Source of the DNA: Selenomonas sp. FOBRC6
GTDB lineage: Bacteria; Bacillota; Negativicutes; Selenomonadales; Selenomonadaceae
Assembly (NCBI RefSeq): GCF_000286455.1
Contig: NZ_ALKG01000090.1
Span: 1-52,897, forward strand
Reading direction: 5' to 3'
Length of the DNA stretch: 52,897 nt
The position numbers and the translations under genes are program-made. This document shows, piece after piece, positions 42,815 to 51,958 of this stretch. The notes below the pieces were generated by a model that was not told the origin of the DNA, ran no database searches, and saw only the letters and a list, made by a program, of their open reading frames with translations. Positions within the stretch are counted from its first letter, which is position 1. The number at the start of each line of letters is the position of its first letter.

Positions 42815-43648
42815 TCAGTTCCGTGTCCAACCAAACTGTGTGATATTCGAGGTATAGCGCAGACGATCAACGAAGTCCACATTCGTTGCCGCCGTACGAA
42901 AGACGGGCACACGTTCCATTGCATAGACATTGCTGCTGCGGTCAACATTGCCGTACTTCACGGTAAAACCGCCTTTGTACCCCGCCTCCTTTGCAATGCC
43001 GACGATATGCAAATCGTGTACGCCCGTCGGATAGGCGATGAACTCAATGGGATGCCCGAGTTCCGCCTCCGCCTGCCGCTTCGACTCGACGAGTTCCTCA
43101 CGGATACGGTCATCAGACAGCTCTGGCAACGGCGCATGTGTCACCGTATGCGACTCAATAGTAATGCCGTTCTGCTCCATCTCGCGCAGCTGATCCCACG
43201 TGAGATACCCCTTGCGCTTGCTGAGGAAGCCCGTCACGACGAAGATCGTCGCCTTGAGATTGTATTTTTTGAGGATCGGATAGGCATTCGTATAGTTGTC
43301 CTCATATCCGTCGTCAAATGTAATGAGCACAGGGCGATCGGGCAGTGTCCCCTTCCCCGCAAGAAAGTCATATAGTTCATCAGGACTGATACTATGGTAT
43401 CCGTGATCCACTAGATATTTCATCTGCCAGTCGAAGTCCCCGGGCTCAATCGCCAGAGATATGAACATGGAGTTCACCATGTGATAGTTGAGTACGAGAA
43501 CCTTCACATCGTCCTCGGGCGGAGGCAGCGGCGCGGGCGAAGCCTCCTCCTTCGGATGTCCAACGATCAGCAATACACCAAACAGGATGAGCAGGACGGC
43601 GATCAGCGACCAAAACTGTCGCCCGCCAATCAGCTTCTTCAGATCCAT
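42815..43648 (-). CDS. Membrane-anchored polysaccharide deacetylase
   Basis: NodB-fold hydrolase of 277 residues that would remove acetyl groups from a cell-envelope glycan. The start at 43646-43648 (MDLKKLIGG) lies behind AGGGAGGG; a GTG six codons earlier falls within that site. An N-terminal membrane anchor spans about 11-30, then a Pro-rich spacer. The catalytic domain shows LITFDDGYEDNY (Asp pair 112-113) and SHTVTHAPL (metal-binding His167 and His171), then FIAYPTGVHD. The active site faces the periplasm. The substrate (peptidoglycan or an exopolysaccharide) is unknown. Confidence 0.9.
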   Translation of the reverse strand: MDLKKLIGGRQFWSLIAVLLILFGVLLIVGHPKEEASPAPLPPPEDDVKVLVLNYHMVNSMFISLAIEPGDFDWQMKYLVDHGYHSISPDELYDFLAGKGTLPDRPVLITFDDGYEDNYTNAYPILKKYNLKATIFVVTGFLSKRKGYLTWDQLREMEQNGITIESHTVTHAPLPELSDDRIREELVESKRQAEAELGHPIEFIAYPTGVHDLHIVGIAKEAGYKGGFTVKYGNVDRSSNVYAMERVPVFRTAATNVDFVDRLRYTSNITQFGWTRN

Positions 43649-43724
43649 GCCATCCCTCCCTTTCACTCTGCTCCATCGTCACTGTGCTTTATTGTACCCA
43701 GATTTGAAATGAAAATCAAGACAC

Positions 43725-43755
43725 AAAAAAGACTGCCTCCAAAGCGGAAGCAGTC
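43725..43755 (-). terminator. Terminator after the YbjN-like gene
   Basis: GACTGC-TCC pairs with GGA-GCAGTC across a short loop (43731-43755), followed on the minus strand by six T. Confidence 0.82.
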
Positions 43756-43778
43756 GTGCACTATTTCGAACTAGCGCT

Positions 43779-44357
43779 TTAGTCCTTTGCCCAAACCTCA
43801 GCCATGAGATCCTCGTAGACGGTCTCGAGCTGCCGCACAAGAATCGGCAGAAGTGTGTGAATCATGATGGGATCGAAGGTCTCATCGGCGAACGGAATAC
43901 AAACATCAAGGAAAATGGTACCATCCTCGCGCAGGTAGTACTTGAACATCTTGTACTCCGCATTCAACGTGTTGAGATAGCCCTTGATGCGATCGACGTT
44001 CTTCTCGTTGATGCCCGTCGCAATCTGCGTGCGGATGATAGTGAAGAAGCTGTCGTCGATGAAGATCGCCATCGGCATGACCTGTCCCTTCGCCTCGATA
44101 CGCGAACGGAAGATCGTGGTATGGAACTGGTCATCAAGCGCCTGCGGCTCATCGAAGTAGCTGATGTCATTCTCCTTGATGAATGACTGGAAACGCTCCG
44201 CCTTCGTTGCAGTCTCCGGTGCAGCTGCTTCTTCCGACGCTGCGGCCTTCTTTTCCACCTTTGCCTCTCCGATCAACTCTCTCAACTTTTCCTCCTCGGA
44301 CAGCTTCGCTGCCGAGTCTTTTACTTCCTTGACTTCTTTCTCTTCGGTCTTCGCCAT
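43779..44357 (-). CDS. YbjN-domain-like protein of unknown role
   Basis: A 192-residue protein. Residues 1-55 are low-complexity and charged (Lys, Glu and Ala rich) and likely disordered. The rest resembles the YbjN/type III chaperone-like fold: FIKENDISYF, FRSRIEAKGQVMPMAIFID, INRL-type helices (ATGINEKNVDRIKGYLNTLN), KMFKYYLREDGTIFLDVCIP. No signal peptide or membrane span. GGGAGGAATTATACGC precedes the ATG. The fold call is moderate and no function can be assigned. Confidence 0.7.
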   Translation of the reverse strand: MAKTEEKEVKEVKDSAAKLSEEEKLRELIGEAKVEKKAAASEEAAAPETATKAERFQSFIKENDISYFDEPQALDDQFHTTIFRSRIEAKGQVMPMAIFIDDSFFTIIRTQIATGINEKNVDRIKGYLNTLNAEYKMFKYYLREDGTIFLDVCIPFADETFDPIMIHTLLPILVRQLETVYEDLMAEVWAKD

Positions 44358-44445
44358 GCGTATAATTCCTCCCTTATTGTATGCGAACGGCTATCATCCC
44401 GTTTCTGATTAGTGCTATTTTACCATAAATTAAAATATTTGCAAG

Positions 44446-44473
44446 AAAAACCGCCGCGCGGCTGCACGGCGGT
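44446..44473 (-). terminator. Terminator of cstA
   Basis: Minus strand ACCGCCG and CGGCGGT pair (44467-44473 with 44450-44456), followed by five T. Confidence 0.82.
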
Positions 44474-44491
44474 CTAAAAGTCGTTGTTTGC

Positions 44492-45928
44492 TCAAAGCGT
44501 TCTCTTGCGCAGAATGTATGCGCGGACAAAGAGTGCGGTGAAGAGAATCGCAAAGCCAATGCCTGCTGGGTAGGTGATATCGGTCGGCAGGCCAAAGCCC
44601 TCGGGCGCCTGCAGGAGGTAGGTTGTCGTAACCGCCGACATGAAAATCGCGGGCACGAGTGCGACGATGTAGGCATAGGAGCCCGGCTTATGCAGGTAGA
44701 GGTATGCCGTGCCCATCCAGAGCGTAATCATCGCGAGTGTCTGGTTCGCCCAAGAGAAGTAACGCCAGATGATGGAGAAGTCCATCTGCGAGAGGATGAG
44801 GCCAATGCCGAGCATCGGTACCGCGATGATGAGGCGCTTCGGCGCCTCCTTCTGCGGGATGTTCAGCCAGTCCGCAAGCGTCAGACGTGCAGAGCGGAAC
44901 GCCGTATCGCCCGAAGTGATTGGGCAGGCAATGACACCGAGCATAGCGAGAACTGCGCCAATGCTCACGCCGCCGATGCCGACAACCCCCATGAAGCCGT
45001 TGCAGATCTCATAGACGACACCGCCGGGGCCCGCCTCCTTGAGCGCAGCTCCGAGTCCTGCCGTCCCATCGTAGAATGTTGCACCCGCAGCCGCCCAGCA
45101 GAGCGCGATGATGCCCTCGGCAACCATCGCGCCGTAGAAGACAGGGCGTCCCATACGCTCATCCTTGAGGCAACGCGACATGATCGGGGACTGCGTTGCA
45201 TGGAACCCCGAGACTGCGCCGCAGGCGACCGTGATGAAGAGCAGCGGCCAGATGGGCAGCTGTTTCGGATGCAGATTCTCAAGCGTCATCTCGGGCATAA
45301 CGTGTCCGCCGACACCGAAGAGCATGCCACCCATGATACCGAGTGCCATGACGATGAGGCAGATGCCGAAGAGCGGATAGAACCGCGCGATGATCTTGTC
45401 GATCGGCAGAAGCGTTGCCATCGTGTAGTAGATGAAGATCACGCCGAGCCACATAAGCACTTCCATGCCCGTCAGCTTTGCGAGCAGCATCGCAGGTCCC
45501 GTCATAAAGACGACCCCGACAAGCACAAGCAGGACAATCGAAAAGATGCGCATGATCTGAAGCATGATGTGCCCGAGATTCTTGCCGACAATCTCCGAGA
45601 GACTCTTGCCATCCTCACGGAAGGAGATCATGCCCGAGAGATAGTCATGCACACCGCCTGCAAAGATCGTACCGAAGACGATCCAGAGATAGACGCTCGG
45701 CCCCCAGAGCGCACCCGCAAGTGCGCCGAAGATCGGCCCGAGGCCTGCGATGTTGAGCAGCTGGATGAGGAACACCTTCCACGTCGGCAGCGGGATGTAG
45801 TCCACTCCATCCTCGAGCCGAATCGCGGGAGCGACCTCCCCCGTACGCCCAAATGCCCGATCCACGATTGCCCCATAGACCATGTAGCCTATAATGAGTG
45901 TGGCGAGCGCACCAAGAAATGTAACCAT
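44492..45928 (-). CDS. CstA-family carbon starvation transporter
   Basis: Inner-membrane transporter of 478 residues with about 13 membrane segments. The CstA pattern is clear: VDYIPLPTWKVFLIQLLNIAGLGPI in the N-terminal half (split here by the text limit of one motif: QLLNIAGLGPIFGAL), FGTIFAGGVHDYLSGM, GFHATQSPIMSRCL and ITSGDTAFRSARLTLADW. Family members import peptides or pyruvate during carbon limitation; which one applies here is unknown. The ATG has only a weak ribosome site, behind a leader of about 140 bases. It is divergent from the TauE-type gene. Confidence 0.92.
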   Translation of the reverse strand: MVTFLGALATLIIGYMVYGAIVDRAFGRTGEVAPAIRLEDGVDYIPLPTWKVFLIQLLNIAGLGPIFGALAGALWGPSVYLWIVFGTIFAGGVHDYLSGMISFREDGKSLSEIVGKNLGHIMLQIMRIFSIVLLVLVGVVFMTGPAMLLAKLTGMEVLMWLGVIFIYYTMATLLPIDKIIARFYPLFGICLIVMALGIMGGMLFGVGGHVMPEMTLENLHPKQLPIWPLLFITVACGAVSGFHATQSPIMSRCLKDERMGRPVFYGAMVAEGIIALCWAAAGATFYDGTAGLGAALKEAGPGGVVYEICNGFMGVVGIGGVSIGAVLAMLGVIACPITSGDTAFRSARLTLADWLNIPQKEAPKRLIIAVPMLGIGLILSQMDFSIIWRYFSWANQTLAMITLWMGTAYLYLHKPGSYAYIVALVPAIFMSAVTTTYLLQAPEGFGLPTDITYPAGIGFAILFTALFVRAYILRKRTL

Positions 45929-46073
45929 TCGTTGTCACTTCTTTCTTTAGTACTTACTAAGATTACGTACCGGACCATGCCGGCTCTCCATTCCCCGATC
46001 CTCCTTCCTCATATAATGCAAAGAAGCTCTCCTAAATAAGTCCCGAAAATAGTAAATGGGCTTCTCTGCGCTC

Positions 46074-46103
46074 ATCATATCACAAACACTGCCCTCTTGT
46101 CTA
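46074..46103 (-). promoter_or_regulatory. Promoter of cstA
   Basis: Minus strand TAGACA (46098-46103), 18 bases, TATGAT (46074-46079). Its -35 box overlaps the -35 of the divergent TauE-type promoter. Confidence 0.6.
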
Positions 46104-46124
46104 ATACTTCCTGTGTGCTATAAT
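46097..46124 (+). promoter_or_regulatory. Promoter of the TauE-type gene
   Basis: TTGTCT (46097-46102), 16 bases, TATAAT (46119-46124) with a TG extension, 34 bases before the ATG. Confidence 0.7.
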
Positions 46125-46158
46125 GGACAACACATTGATCGCTATGGAGGCATGATTT

Positions 46159-46956
46159 ATGGGACTTGATATTCTTCTTTTTCTTATGCTCGGACTGTTC
46201 GTCGGCACGTTTGGGACACTTGTCGGCATCGGCGGCGGGCTGATCTGCGTGCCGATCTTCATCTTCTTCCTGTCGGACGGCGGTGTCTATCCGTACTTCC
46301 ACACAGCGGCGCAGATCACGGGCACTTCGCTTGTCATTGTGTTTGCCAATGCTCTCTCAGGCACGATTGCCTACATCCGTCAGCAGCGTGTCTACTTCCC
46401 CGCCGCTGTGCCGTTCGCGATCGCGACCCTGCCGGGCGCATTCCTCGGCTCGTACATCGTCGACGACTTCACGGGGCCGATGCTGTACGTCTCATACGGT
46501 TCATTTCTGCTTGTGATGGCACTGATGATGTACTGGAACGCTACACACAAGAAGCACGCGGATGTTCACACACTGCCCGCAGATTTTACATTCAACCGCT
46601 CGCTTGGCGTTGGCGCAAGCGCTGGGGTCGGCTTCATCTCGAGCATCTTCGGCATTGGCGGCGGCGTGATTCACGTGCCGCTCATGGTCTACCTGCTCGA
46701 CTTCCCCGTACACATGGCGACAGCGACCTCACATTTCGTTCTTGCCTGTTCGGCAGCATTCGGTGTCATCAGTCACTTCCTGCTCAATCACATCATCTGG
46801 ACACCTGCGATCTGCATCTCCATCGGTGCCGCCGTCGGTGCGCAGATCGGCGCTGCCATCTCACAGAAGACGAAGTCCAAGGTCATCCTCGTCCTTCTCT
46901 CCCTCGCCATGTTCGGTCTCGGCATACGCCTCATCTGGATGAGCGGGATGCTGTAA
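46159..46956 (+). CDS. TauE/SafE-family membrane permease
   Basis: Inner-membrane protein of 265 residues with about eight helices in two repeats. Each half opens with the family motif: GTFGTLVGIGGGLICVPIF near residue 15 and GFISSIFGIGGGVIHVPLM near residue 155. Members export sulfite, sulfoacetate or related organosulfur anions; the substrate here is open. GGAGG stands before the ATG. It has its own promoter and ends at a shared terminator facing nrfA. Confidence 0.9.
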   Translation: MGLDILLFLMLGLFVGTFGTLVGIGGGLICVPIFIFFLSDGGVYPYFHTAAQITGTSLVIVFANALSGTIAYIRQQRVYFPAAVPFAIATLPGAFLGSYIVDDFTGPMLYVSYGSFLLVMALMMYWNATHKKHADVHTLPADFTFNRSLGVGASAGVGFISSIFGIGGGVIHVPLMVYLLDFPVHMATATSHFVLACSAAFGVISHFLLNHIIWTPAICISIGAAVGAQIGAAISQKTKSKVILVLLSLAMFGLGIRLIWMSGML

Positions 46957-46970
46957 AACAAAACGAACGT

Positions 46971-47007
46971 AAAAAAGAATCGCCCCAACATGAGGCGATT
47001 CTTTTTT
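46971..47007. terminator. Two-way terminator between the TauE-type gene and nrfA
   Basis: AAAAAAGAATCGCC pairs with GGCGATTCTTTTTT; it serves both convergent genes. Confidence 0.9.
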
Positions 47008-47025
47008 GGTCTCGTCGTGCTCCGA

Positions 47026-48330
47026 TCAGAGCGGCTGGAAGCCGTGGCGTGCTCCCTCGGCGGACTCGATTGCCTGATGTGCGAGATCAATCGAAAGCCC
47101 AAGGGTACGCATGATCTTGTCGGGGTTATGGAAGCCCATGCCGTTCTCGGCGGCAACCCAATCCCAGTACCACTGTGCTTCGCGAATCTTCGCGCGTGCA
47201 TCCTCGAGTGCTGCATCGGGTACACCTGCATCCATCGCAGCCTTGACCGTGCGATGTGCGCGTGCGACCGTCTGGCCTGCGATGCGCTGGATCTTGAACG
47301 TATTGTCATGAATGGTCTTGACGCGTGCCACGAGGGTCTCCTCGCTCTCGTCATGACACTTCAGACAGGATTCCTTCGTCGTCTTCAAGGGACTCGTCAT
47401 CCAGTGCGAGGTGTACTTCTTGCCGCCGTCACGCATATAGGGCATGTGGCAGTCCACGCAGGTAACACCGGCATCGGCATGGACACTCGTCGCCCACGTC
47501 TCGAACTCCGGATGCTGCGCCTTGAGCATCATCGTCTTGGAGTCGGGGTGCATCCAGTCGCCCTTGAATCCGCCAGCCTGACCGGACTGGTAGTACTGAT
47601 ACTCGGACTCGGCATCCAGACCGTTCTCGTATGGATGTGCGACACGACCATCCTCGGCGGTGAAGTAGTACTCCGTATGGCACTGCGAGCACACATAGGC
47701 ACGCATATCATTGTGCGTGGCAGCGTTGACATCAACACCACGTCTTGCCATCGACTCGATAAAGCCCTGCTGATAGACGCGCAGCTCCATCGTCTCGGGA
47801 TCGTGGCAGGTCGAGCAGCCGAACCACTCATCCATCGTGATGGGAGCCGCAACTTCATCAAACGGCTTCGATGCATACGCCCATCCACCTTCTTTGAAGT
47901 ACACATCATAAACATACGAACCCTTGCACTGTAGACAACTCCCCTTCTGTCCCGGAAGCCTCTTCGTATGCAGGAGATCGTAGCCCGCATACGTATGCCC
48001 TCGGTCGTCGTCATACTGGATGGCAAACTTATAGCCCTTAAAGTTCTCAAGCATCTCGGGCTGGTGCTCCAGATGACTGTTGCCCTCCATGCTGCCGCCG
48101 TAGCCTGTGGGCGACGGAGATTCCTCATTGTTTTTCATGAACGAGTTGTACTGGAGCGGATAGGCGTCCTTGTACGCCTCTTTGCCGATCTTGGCAGCGG
48201 TGTCGCCCTGGATCTGCACGCGTTTGATGCTGTCATCGTTCGGGTGTGCGCCGATGCGAACGGCGACGAATCCAAAGAACAGGGCACAGACGCCGGCAAC
48301 ACCCGCGATGATTTTCTTTCTGTTACTCAA
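47026..48330 (-). CDS. nrfA: Pentahaem cytochrome c nitrite reductase
   Basis: Periplasmic enzyme that reduces nitrite to ammonia with six electrons. The 434 residues have an N-terminal membrane/signal helix (about 6-26) and five haem sites: CLQCK (132-136, the Lys-ligated catalytic haem), CSTCH (172-176), CSQCH (214-218), CVDCH (291-295) and CLKCH (322-326). Start is TTG (48328-48330), eight bases after GGGGGG, overlapping nrfH by eight bases. It is last in the ccm-nrf operon. Electrons come from the quinol pool through NrfH. Confidence 0.97.
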   Translation of the reverse strand: MSNRKKIIAGVAGVCALFFGFVAVRIGAHPNDDSIKRVQIQGDTAAKIGKEAYKDAYPLQYNSFMKNNEESPSPTGYGGSMEGNSHLEHQPEMLENFKGYKFAIQYDDDRGHTYAGYDLLHTKRLPGQKGSCLQCKGSYVYDVYFKEGGWAYASKPFDEVAAPITMDEWFGCSTCHDPETMELRVYQQGFIESMARRGVDVNAATHNDMRAYVCSQCHTEYYFTAEDGRVAHPYENGLDAESEYQYYQSGQAGGFKGDWMHPDSKTMMLKAQHPEFETWATSVHADAGVTCVDCHMPYMRDGGKKYTSHWMTSPLKTTKESCLKCHDESEETLVARVKTIHDNTFKIQRIAGQTVARAHRTVKAAMDAGVPDAALEDARAKIREAQWYWDWVAAENGMGFHNPDKIMRTLGLSIDLAHQAIESAEGARHGFQPL

Positions 48331-48805
48331 CTCTTATCCCCCCTTCTAAAGGATTGGAACCATGCGGCATACCACTGTGACACTTCGTACAGTTTGCATT
48401 TCCGTCCTTGCCCCTGTCCAGACATACCGATCCCATGGTCGATGTATGGCAGCGCAGACAGTTGGCATTCACGATATCCCGTCCGTGATCGGAGATCTTG
48501 ATGTGTACGGGATAGTCGTTCAGTACCTGATGGAGCGTGTCATGCATGCCTGTCTTGCCCTTTTCAAAATAGTAAACGGCAATATTGTCGTGCGGCAGAT
48601 GGCACTCCACACAGGCGATGTCCGCATGTGTGGACATGGCATGTGTCTTTGCCTCGTGCTGCATGGCATGGCACATACCGCAGAACTTCGGCGATGCCGA
48701 GGCCTTGTCCATGAGCATGCCGCCGCCGACGGCGAACAGTCCCACGAGAAACGCACCGATGATACAGCGCAGCGTATGCTCCTTTGCATACTGCTTCAAA
48801 TTCAT
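48323..48805 (-). CDS. nrfH: NrfH-type tetrahaem quinol dehydrogenase
   Basis: Membrane-anchored cytochrome of the NapC/NirT family that oxidises menaquinol and passes electrons to NrfA. The start at 48803-48805 follows AAGGGAGGAAGG; 160 residues. One N-terminal membrane helix (about 12-32), then four haem sites: CGMCH (42-46), CVECH (65-69), CLRCH (116-120) and CTKCH (139-143). It sits 26 bases after ccmF and overlaps nrfA by eight bases. Confidence 0.96.
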   Translation of the reverse strand: MNLKQYAKEHTLRCIIGAFLVGLFAVGGGMLMDKASASPKFCGMCHAMQHEAKTHAMSTHADIACVECHLPHDNIAVYYFEKGKTGMHDTLHQVLNDYPVHIKISDHGRDIVNANCLRCHTSTMGSVCLDRGKDGNANCTKCHSGMPHGSNPLEGGIRVE

Positions 48806-48831
48806 GTGTCCTTCCTCCCTTCTATGATTTC

Positions 48832-50964
48832 TCACTCAGACCGCTTTTCCGATCCACCTCCTTTGACGGGACTTACCACCTGCGTGGCTGCCAGGAGACC
48901 ACCGACAGTCACAAGAACACAGGCGAGCCAAAGGATGGAGATGCCGGGCTTCGTACTGACCGAGGCGGGAACGGGAAGTGCCGCCTCCTCTGCCACAGAG
49001 GGCAGGATCTCGATCCGTATGTCGCGTTCATCCGCCGAGACACCCGTGAGACGAATGCGGAACTTGCCGTTCATCACTTCGATCGGCTGGGATGTCCCCC
49101 CCGTCTCCGTCGCAAGGATCGTGGGTGCGGCATCATCGACTTCCTCGCCGTCCGTCAGCGCAATCTGCGCCGTGACGAGGGTCTTGCCGCCGCCCTGCGG
49201 CTCAAATGCGATGGATTCGTAGCGGTAAGCATAGTCGTTGATCCCCATAACGGTCTTGCCGCGATGAAGAATCAGCTCGTCACGCTCCGCCGAAGTCGGC
49301 GACGGTGCGATATAGAGATCGCCCGCAAGGCTTCTTGCAATTGCAGGCTCACGTGCCGCATCCTCACCGTTTGCACGCAGCTTTGTCACTGCCTCGCACA
49401 GACTTCCGTCCACCTCATAGCGGTAGGACTTCTCACTGCCACTCTCGGCAAAGGACTGTCCACGATAGATGATCGTGTGTCCATAGACCTCCTGCGGCTC
49501 GTCAGGGATGAGTGTGACCGTCGTTGTCTGACTGCCCGACCCCGAGAGAATAAAGGCGAGCAGCGCAAGTCCCGTGCCAACGTGGGCAACCATCCCGCCC
49601 AGACCAATGCGTTGACGGCGAAATGCCTCAATGGCAGCAAGTGCGGCAAGGAGGGCAAAGGTGGAGAGCAGAACCGACGGAATATCCGTGACTCCGACCA
49701 GCCCCGCGAGAACGCCGCCGCCCACGGAGATCACGAAGATCCACACAGGCCGTGCGACGCGTCCACTGCCGTAGGGCAGAAGTACGCCGAGTGCCATGAG
49801 AAGCGCCAGCGGCACCGCAATCGGCAGCGAGGTACGCACATAGTAACTCGTATCGACCGCCGCACTCTCTCCGAGCAGCCCGGAGATGAGCGGCATGGAC
49901 ATTCCGAAGAATACGATAGCGACGATGAATACGATGAGAAGCATCCCGAGCAGCACGAGGAAGTCTCGGCTGCGGTGCTGCTCGTAGACCGCCCCCTTCG
50001 GCAGACGTTCAATCCGAACGATCAGAACGCCGAGCCCGAAGAGCAGGACAGCCGCATTGGCAAGGGCGATGTAGAGGCCGATGTCCGAGCCCGCAAAGGA
50101 GTGCACGGAGAAATCACCGAGAATACCGCTGCGCGTGAGGAATGTCCCGTAAAGGACGAATGCGTAGGAGAAGGTTGCCGCAAGATGAACGAGGTAAAAC
50201 GCCCCGCGCCGCCCACGCGCAACAGAGATCAGATGAAGCAGAACACAGGCGAGCAGCCACGGGACAAGCGAGGAGTTCTCCACGGGATCCCAGCCCCAGT
50301 AGCCGCCCCACCCGAGCACCTTGTACGCCCAGTAACCTCCGATGAAGATGCCTGCACCGAGGAATGCCCACGCGATGAGCGTCCAGCGACGCATCGGAGC
50401 GAGGAAACTGCCGTCCATCGGTGCCTTTATCATGCTCTCAAGAGAGTAGACGAACGGAACTGCAAGCAGCGCATAGCCCACAAAGATGATCGGCGGATGC
50501 ACGGCCATCCACGGATCCTGCAGCAGCGGATTCATCCCGTGCCCGTCCATGGCAACAGTCTCTGCGGGAGCAAAGGGGCTCTTAAAGAGGACGAGGAGGA
50601 CGAGCATCGCGGTGAGTGCGTGGTAGATCGTGCGCCCCGTCGCTGTCATCCGACCCTCGCGTGCAATCAGAACACCGACAATGGCGTGAATCACGAGCCA
50701 GAGGAGAAATGAGCCCTGCTGCCCCGCCCAGAATGCGGAGAGCTTATAGAGCAGCGGCAGACTGATGGAGGAGTAACTGATAACGTAGGTGTAGCTGAAA
50801 TCATCGTTCAGAATAATGACGAAGAGGAACGCCGCTGCACCGAGCGATGCAAGCCCCGCTAGGGCCGCACAGATCCGTCCTTCGGTTGTTTTTCCCTGCG
50901 TCTCACAGAACACTGCAGCAAGGGCAAAGAACAGAACCGCACCCAAGAATAACGTTCCGATCAT
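48832..50964 (-). CDS. ccmF: Cytochrome c haem lyase subunit CcmF
   Basis: Large membrane protein (710 residues, about 13-15 helices) that attaches haem from CcmE to apocytochromes in System I. The haem-handling WWD motif GWGGYWGWDPVENSS lies near residue 230, with family stretches WAGQQGSFLLW and VHPPIIFVGYALL before it and GTFLTRSGILGDFSVHSF after. A periplasmic C-terminal domain precedes the last helix. Its start overlaps the ccmE stop by four bases. No ccmH or ccmG is seen in the window. Confidence 0.96.
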   Translation of the reverse strand: MIGTLFLGAVLFFALAAVFCETQGKTTEGRICAALAGLASLGAAAFLFVIILNDDFSYTYVISYSSISLPLLYKLSAFWAGQQGSFLLWLVIHAIVGVLIAREGRMTATGRTIYHALTAMLVLLVLFKSPFAPAETVAMDGHGMNPLLQDPWMAVHPPIIFVGYALLAVPFVYSLESMIKAPMDGSFLAPMRRWTLIAWAFLGAGIFIGGYWAYKVLGWGGYWGWDPVENSSLVPWLLACVLLHLISVARGRRGAFYLVHLAATFSYAFVLYGTFLTRSGILGDFSVHSFAGSDIGLYIALANAAVLLFGLGVLIVRIERLPKGAVYEQHRSRDFLVLLGMLLIVFIVAIVFFGMSMPLISGLLGESAAVDTSYYVRTSLPIAVPLALLMALGVLLPYGSGRVARPVWIFVISVGGGVLAGLVGVTDIPSVLLSTFALLAALAAIEAFRRQRIGLGGMVAHVGTGLALLAFILSGSGSQTTTVTLIPDEPQEVYGHTIIYRGQSFAESGSEKSYRYEVDGSLCEAVTKLRANGEDAAREPAIARSLAGDLYIAPSPTSAERDELILHRGKTVMGINDYAYRYESIAFEPQGGGKTLVTAQIALTDGEEVDDAAPTILATETGGTSQPIEVMNGKFRIRLTGVSADERDIRIEILPSVAEEAALPVPASVSTKPGISILWLACVLVTVGGLLAATQVVSPVKGGGSEKRSE

Positions 50965-51335
50965 ACCTGAACCTTTCCTTTTTCCGCCTCATATTTCGAC
51001 GGGCATTTGATGAGCAGCTTGTCCGCTGCGAACGCATCGCCCGTATATTTCCCAATCGCGACAACGTGGTACGCTTCATCAAAGTTATCGGGCTTTACAC
51101 CCTTGTATCGGACGAGCATCGTCTCGCCCGTCTCCTCATCGGAGATAGAGAACACGAACATATTGTTCTCCATGTGCGGCTCGACAGTGTCGTCGGGCAG
51201 CCCCTTGACCTGCACATTCCGTTCGGAGGTACGCGCCTCTGCAACACTGACGTAGGGGGTCACGGAGTCCGCAAAGAAGTACCCCGCATATCCGATAAAT
51301 CCAAGAATCAGTACAACGAAGAAGTATTTACGCAT
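50961..51335 (-). CDS. ccmE: Haem chaperone CcmE, Cys-type (CxxxY)
   Basis: Periplasmic haem carrier anchored by an N-terminal helix (about 4-23); 124 residues. The beta-barrel OB fold is followed by the haem-binding motif KCPSKYE, with Cys111 and Tyr115. Classical CcmE uses HxxxY; a CxxxY form is known from Desulfovibrio and archaea. The stop overlaps ccmF by four bases and the start overlaps the ccmC end by eight, so all are translationally linked. Covalent haem loading through Cys is inferred. Confidence 0.93.
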   Translation of the reverse strand: MRKYFFVVLILGFIGYAGYFFADSVTPYVSVAEARTSERNVQVKGLPDDTVEPHMENNMFVFSISDEETGETMLVRYKGVKPDNFDEAYHVVAIGKYTGDAFAADKLLIKCPSKYEAEKGKVQV

Positions 51336-51945
51336 GACGATCCCCCCGTTTCATCAGCCAAACATACATAAGTGTCACATCGACAAGCGATAATATGAGC
51401 GTTCCGAGCATCACCGCATCCATATCGAGCCGCCCTGCCCCGTTGAGGACGGGCGACGGATGCAGCGAGAAAAACATGCGCGGCAGGATAAAGACAAGGA
51501 ACGGAACCGCGATAAAAGAGAAGAGTGCGTAGACCGCCGACGAGGAGGCGCGTGCACGCTCATCCCGCATCGTCATACGGAGTGTCACATATGCCCCATA
51601 GATGAGGAACAGAACAAAGATTGTCGTCTGCCGCGGATCCCAGTTCCAATACGCGCCCCATGTGAGCTTTGAGAAGATTGCCCCGCTCCCCGTGGCGAGA
51701 AGCGTGAAGACCAATCCGAGCACAGCAGACCGCGCACTTTTTGTATCATAGCGAAGATTGCGTGTTTTCAAATAACGTGCGCCCCAGTAGGCGGCGCAGA
51801 AGAATGCGATGACCGAAACCCAAGCACATGGGATGTGGAAGAAAGCAATGCGAACATAGTCACCCAGCCCCTCAGCAGGAGGGACGACGAAGAACACGGC
51901 GTAGAGCACAGCCAATGTCAGAGCGGCAATCACCCCGGCAAGCAT
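51328..51945 (-). CDS. ccmC: Haem handling protein CcmC
   Basis: Six-helix membrane protein that loads haem onto CcmE. I chose the ATG at 51943-51945, 14 bases after the ccmB stop, which gives 205 residues and begins at the first membrane helix; a longer reading would overlap ccmB by more than 60 bases. Visible: the conserved His in AFFHIPCAWVSV, the WWD motif TWGAYWNWDPRQTT and the second His in FSLHPSPVL. The ribosome site (GGGGGT) is weak, so coupling to ccmB is likely. Confidence 0.94.
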   Translation of the reverse strand: MLAGVIAALTLAVLYAVFFVVPPAEGLGDYVRIAFFHIPCAWVSVIAFFCAAYWGARYLKTRNLRYDTKSARSAVLGLVFTLLATGSGAIFSKLTWGAYWNWDPRQTTIFVLFLIYGAYVTLRMTMRDERARASSSAVYALFSFIAVPFLVFILPRMFFSLHPSPVLNGAGRLDMDAVMLGTLILSLVDVTLMYVWLMKRGDRHA

Positions 51946-51958
51946 GAGACCCCCATCT

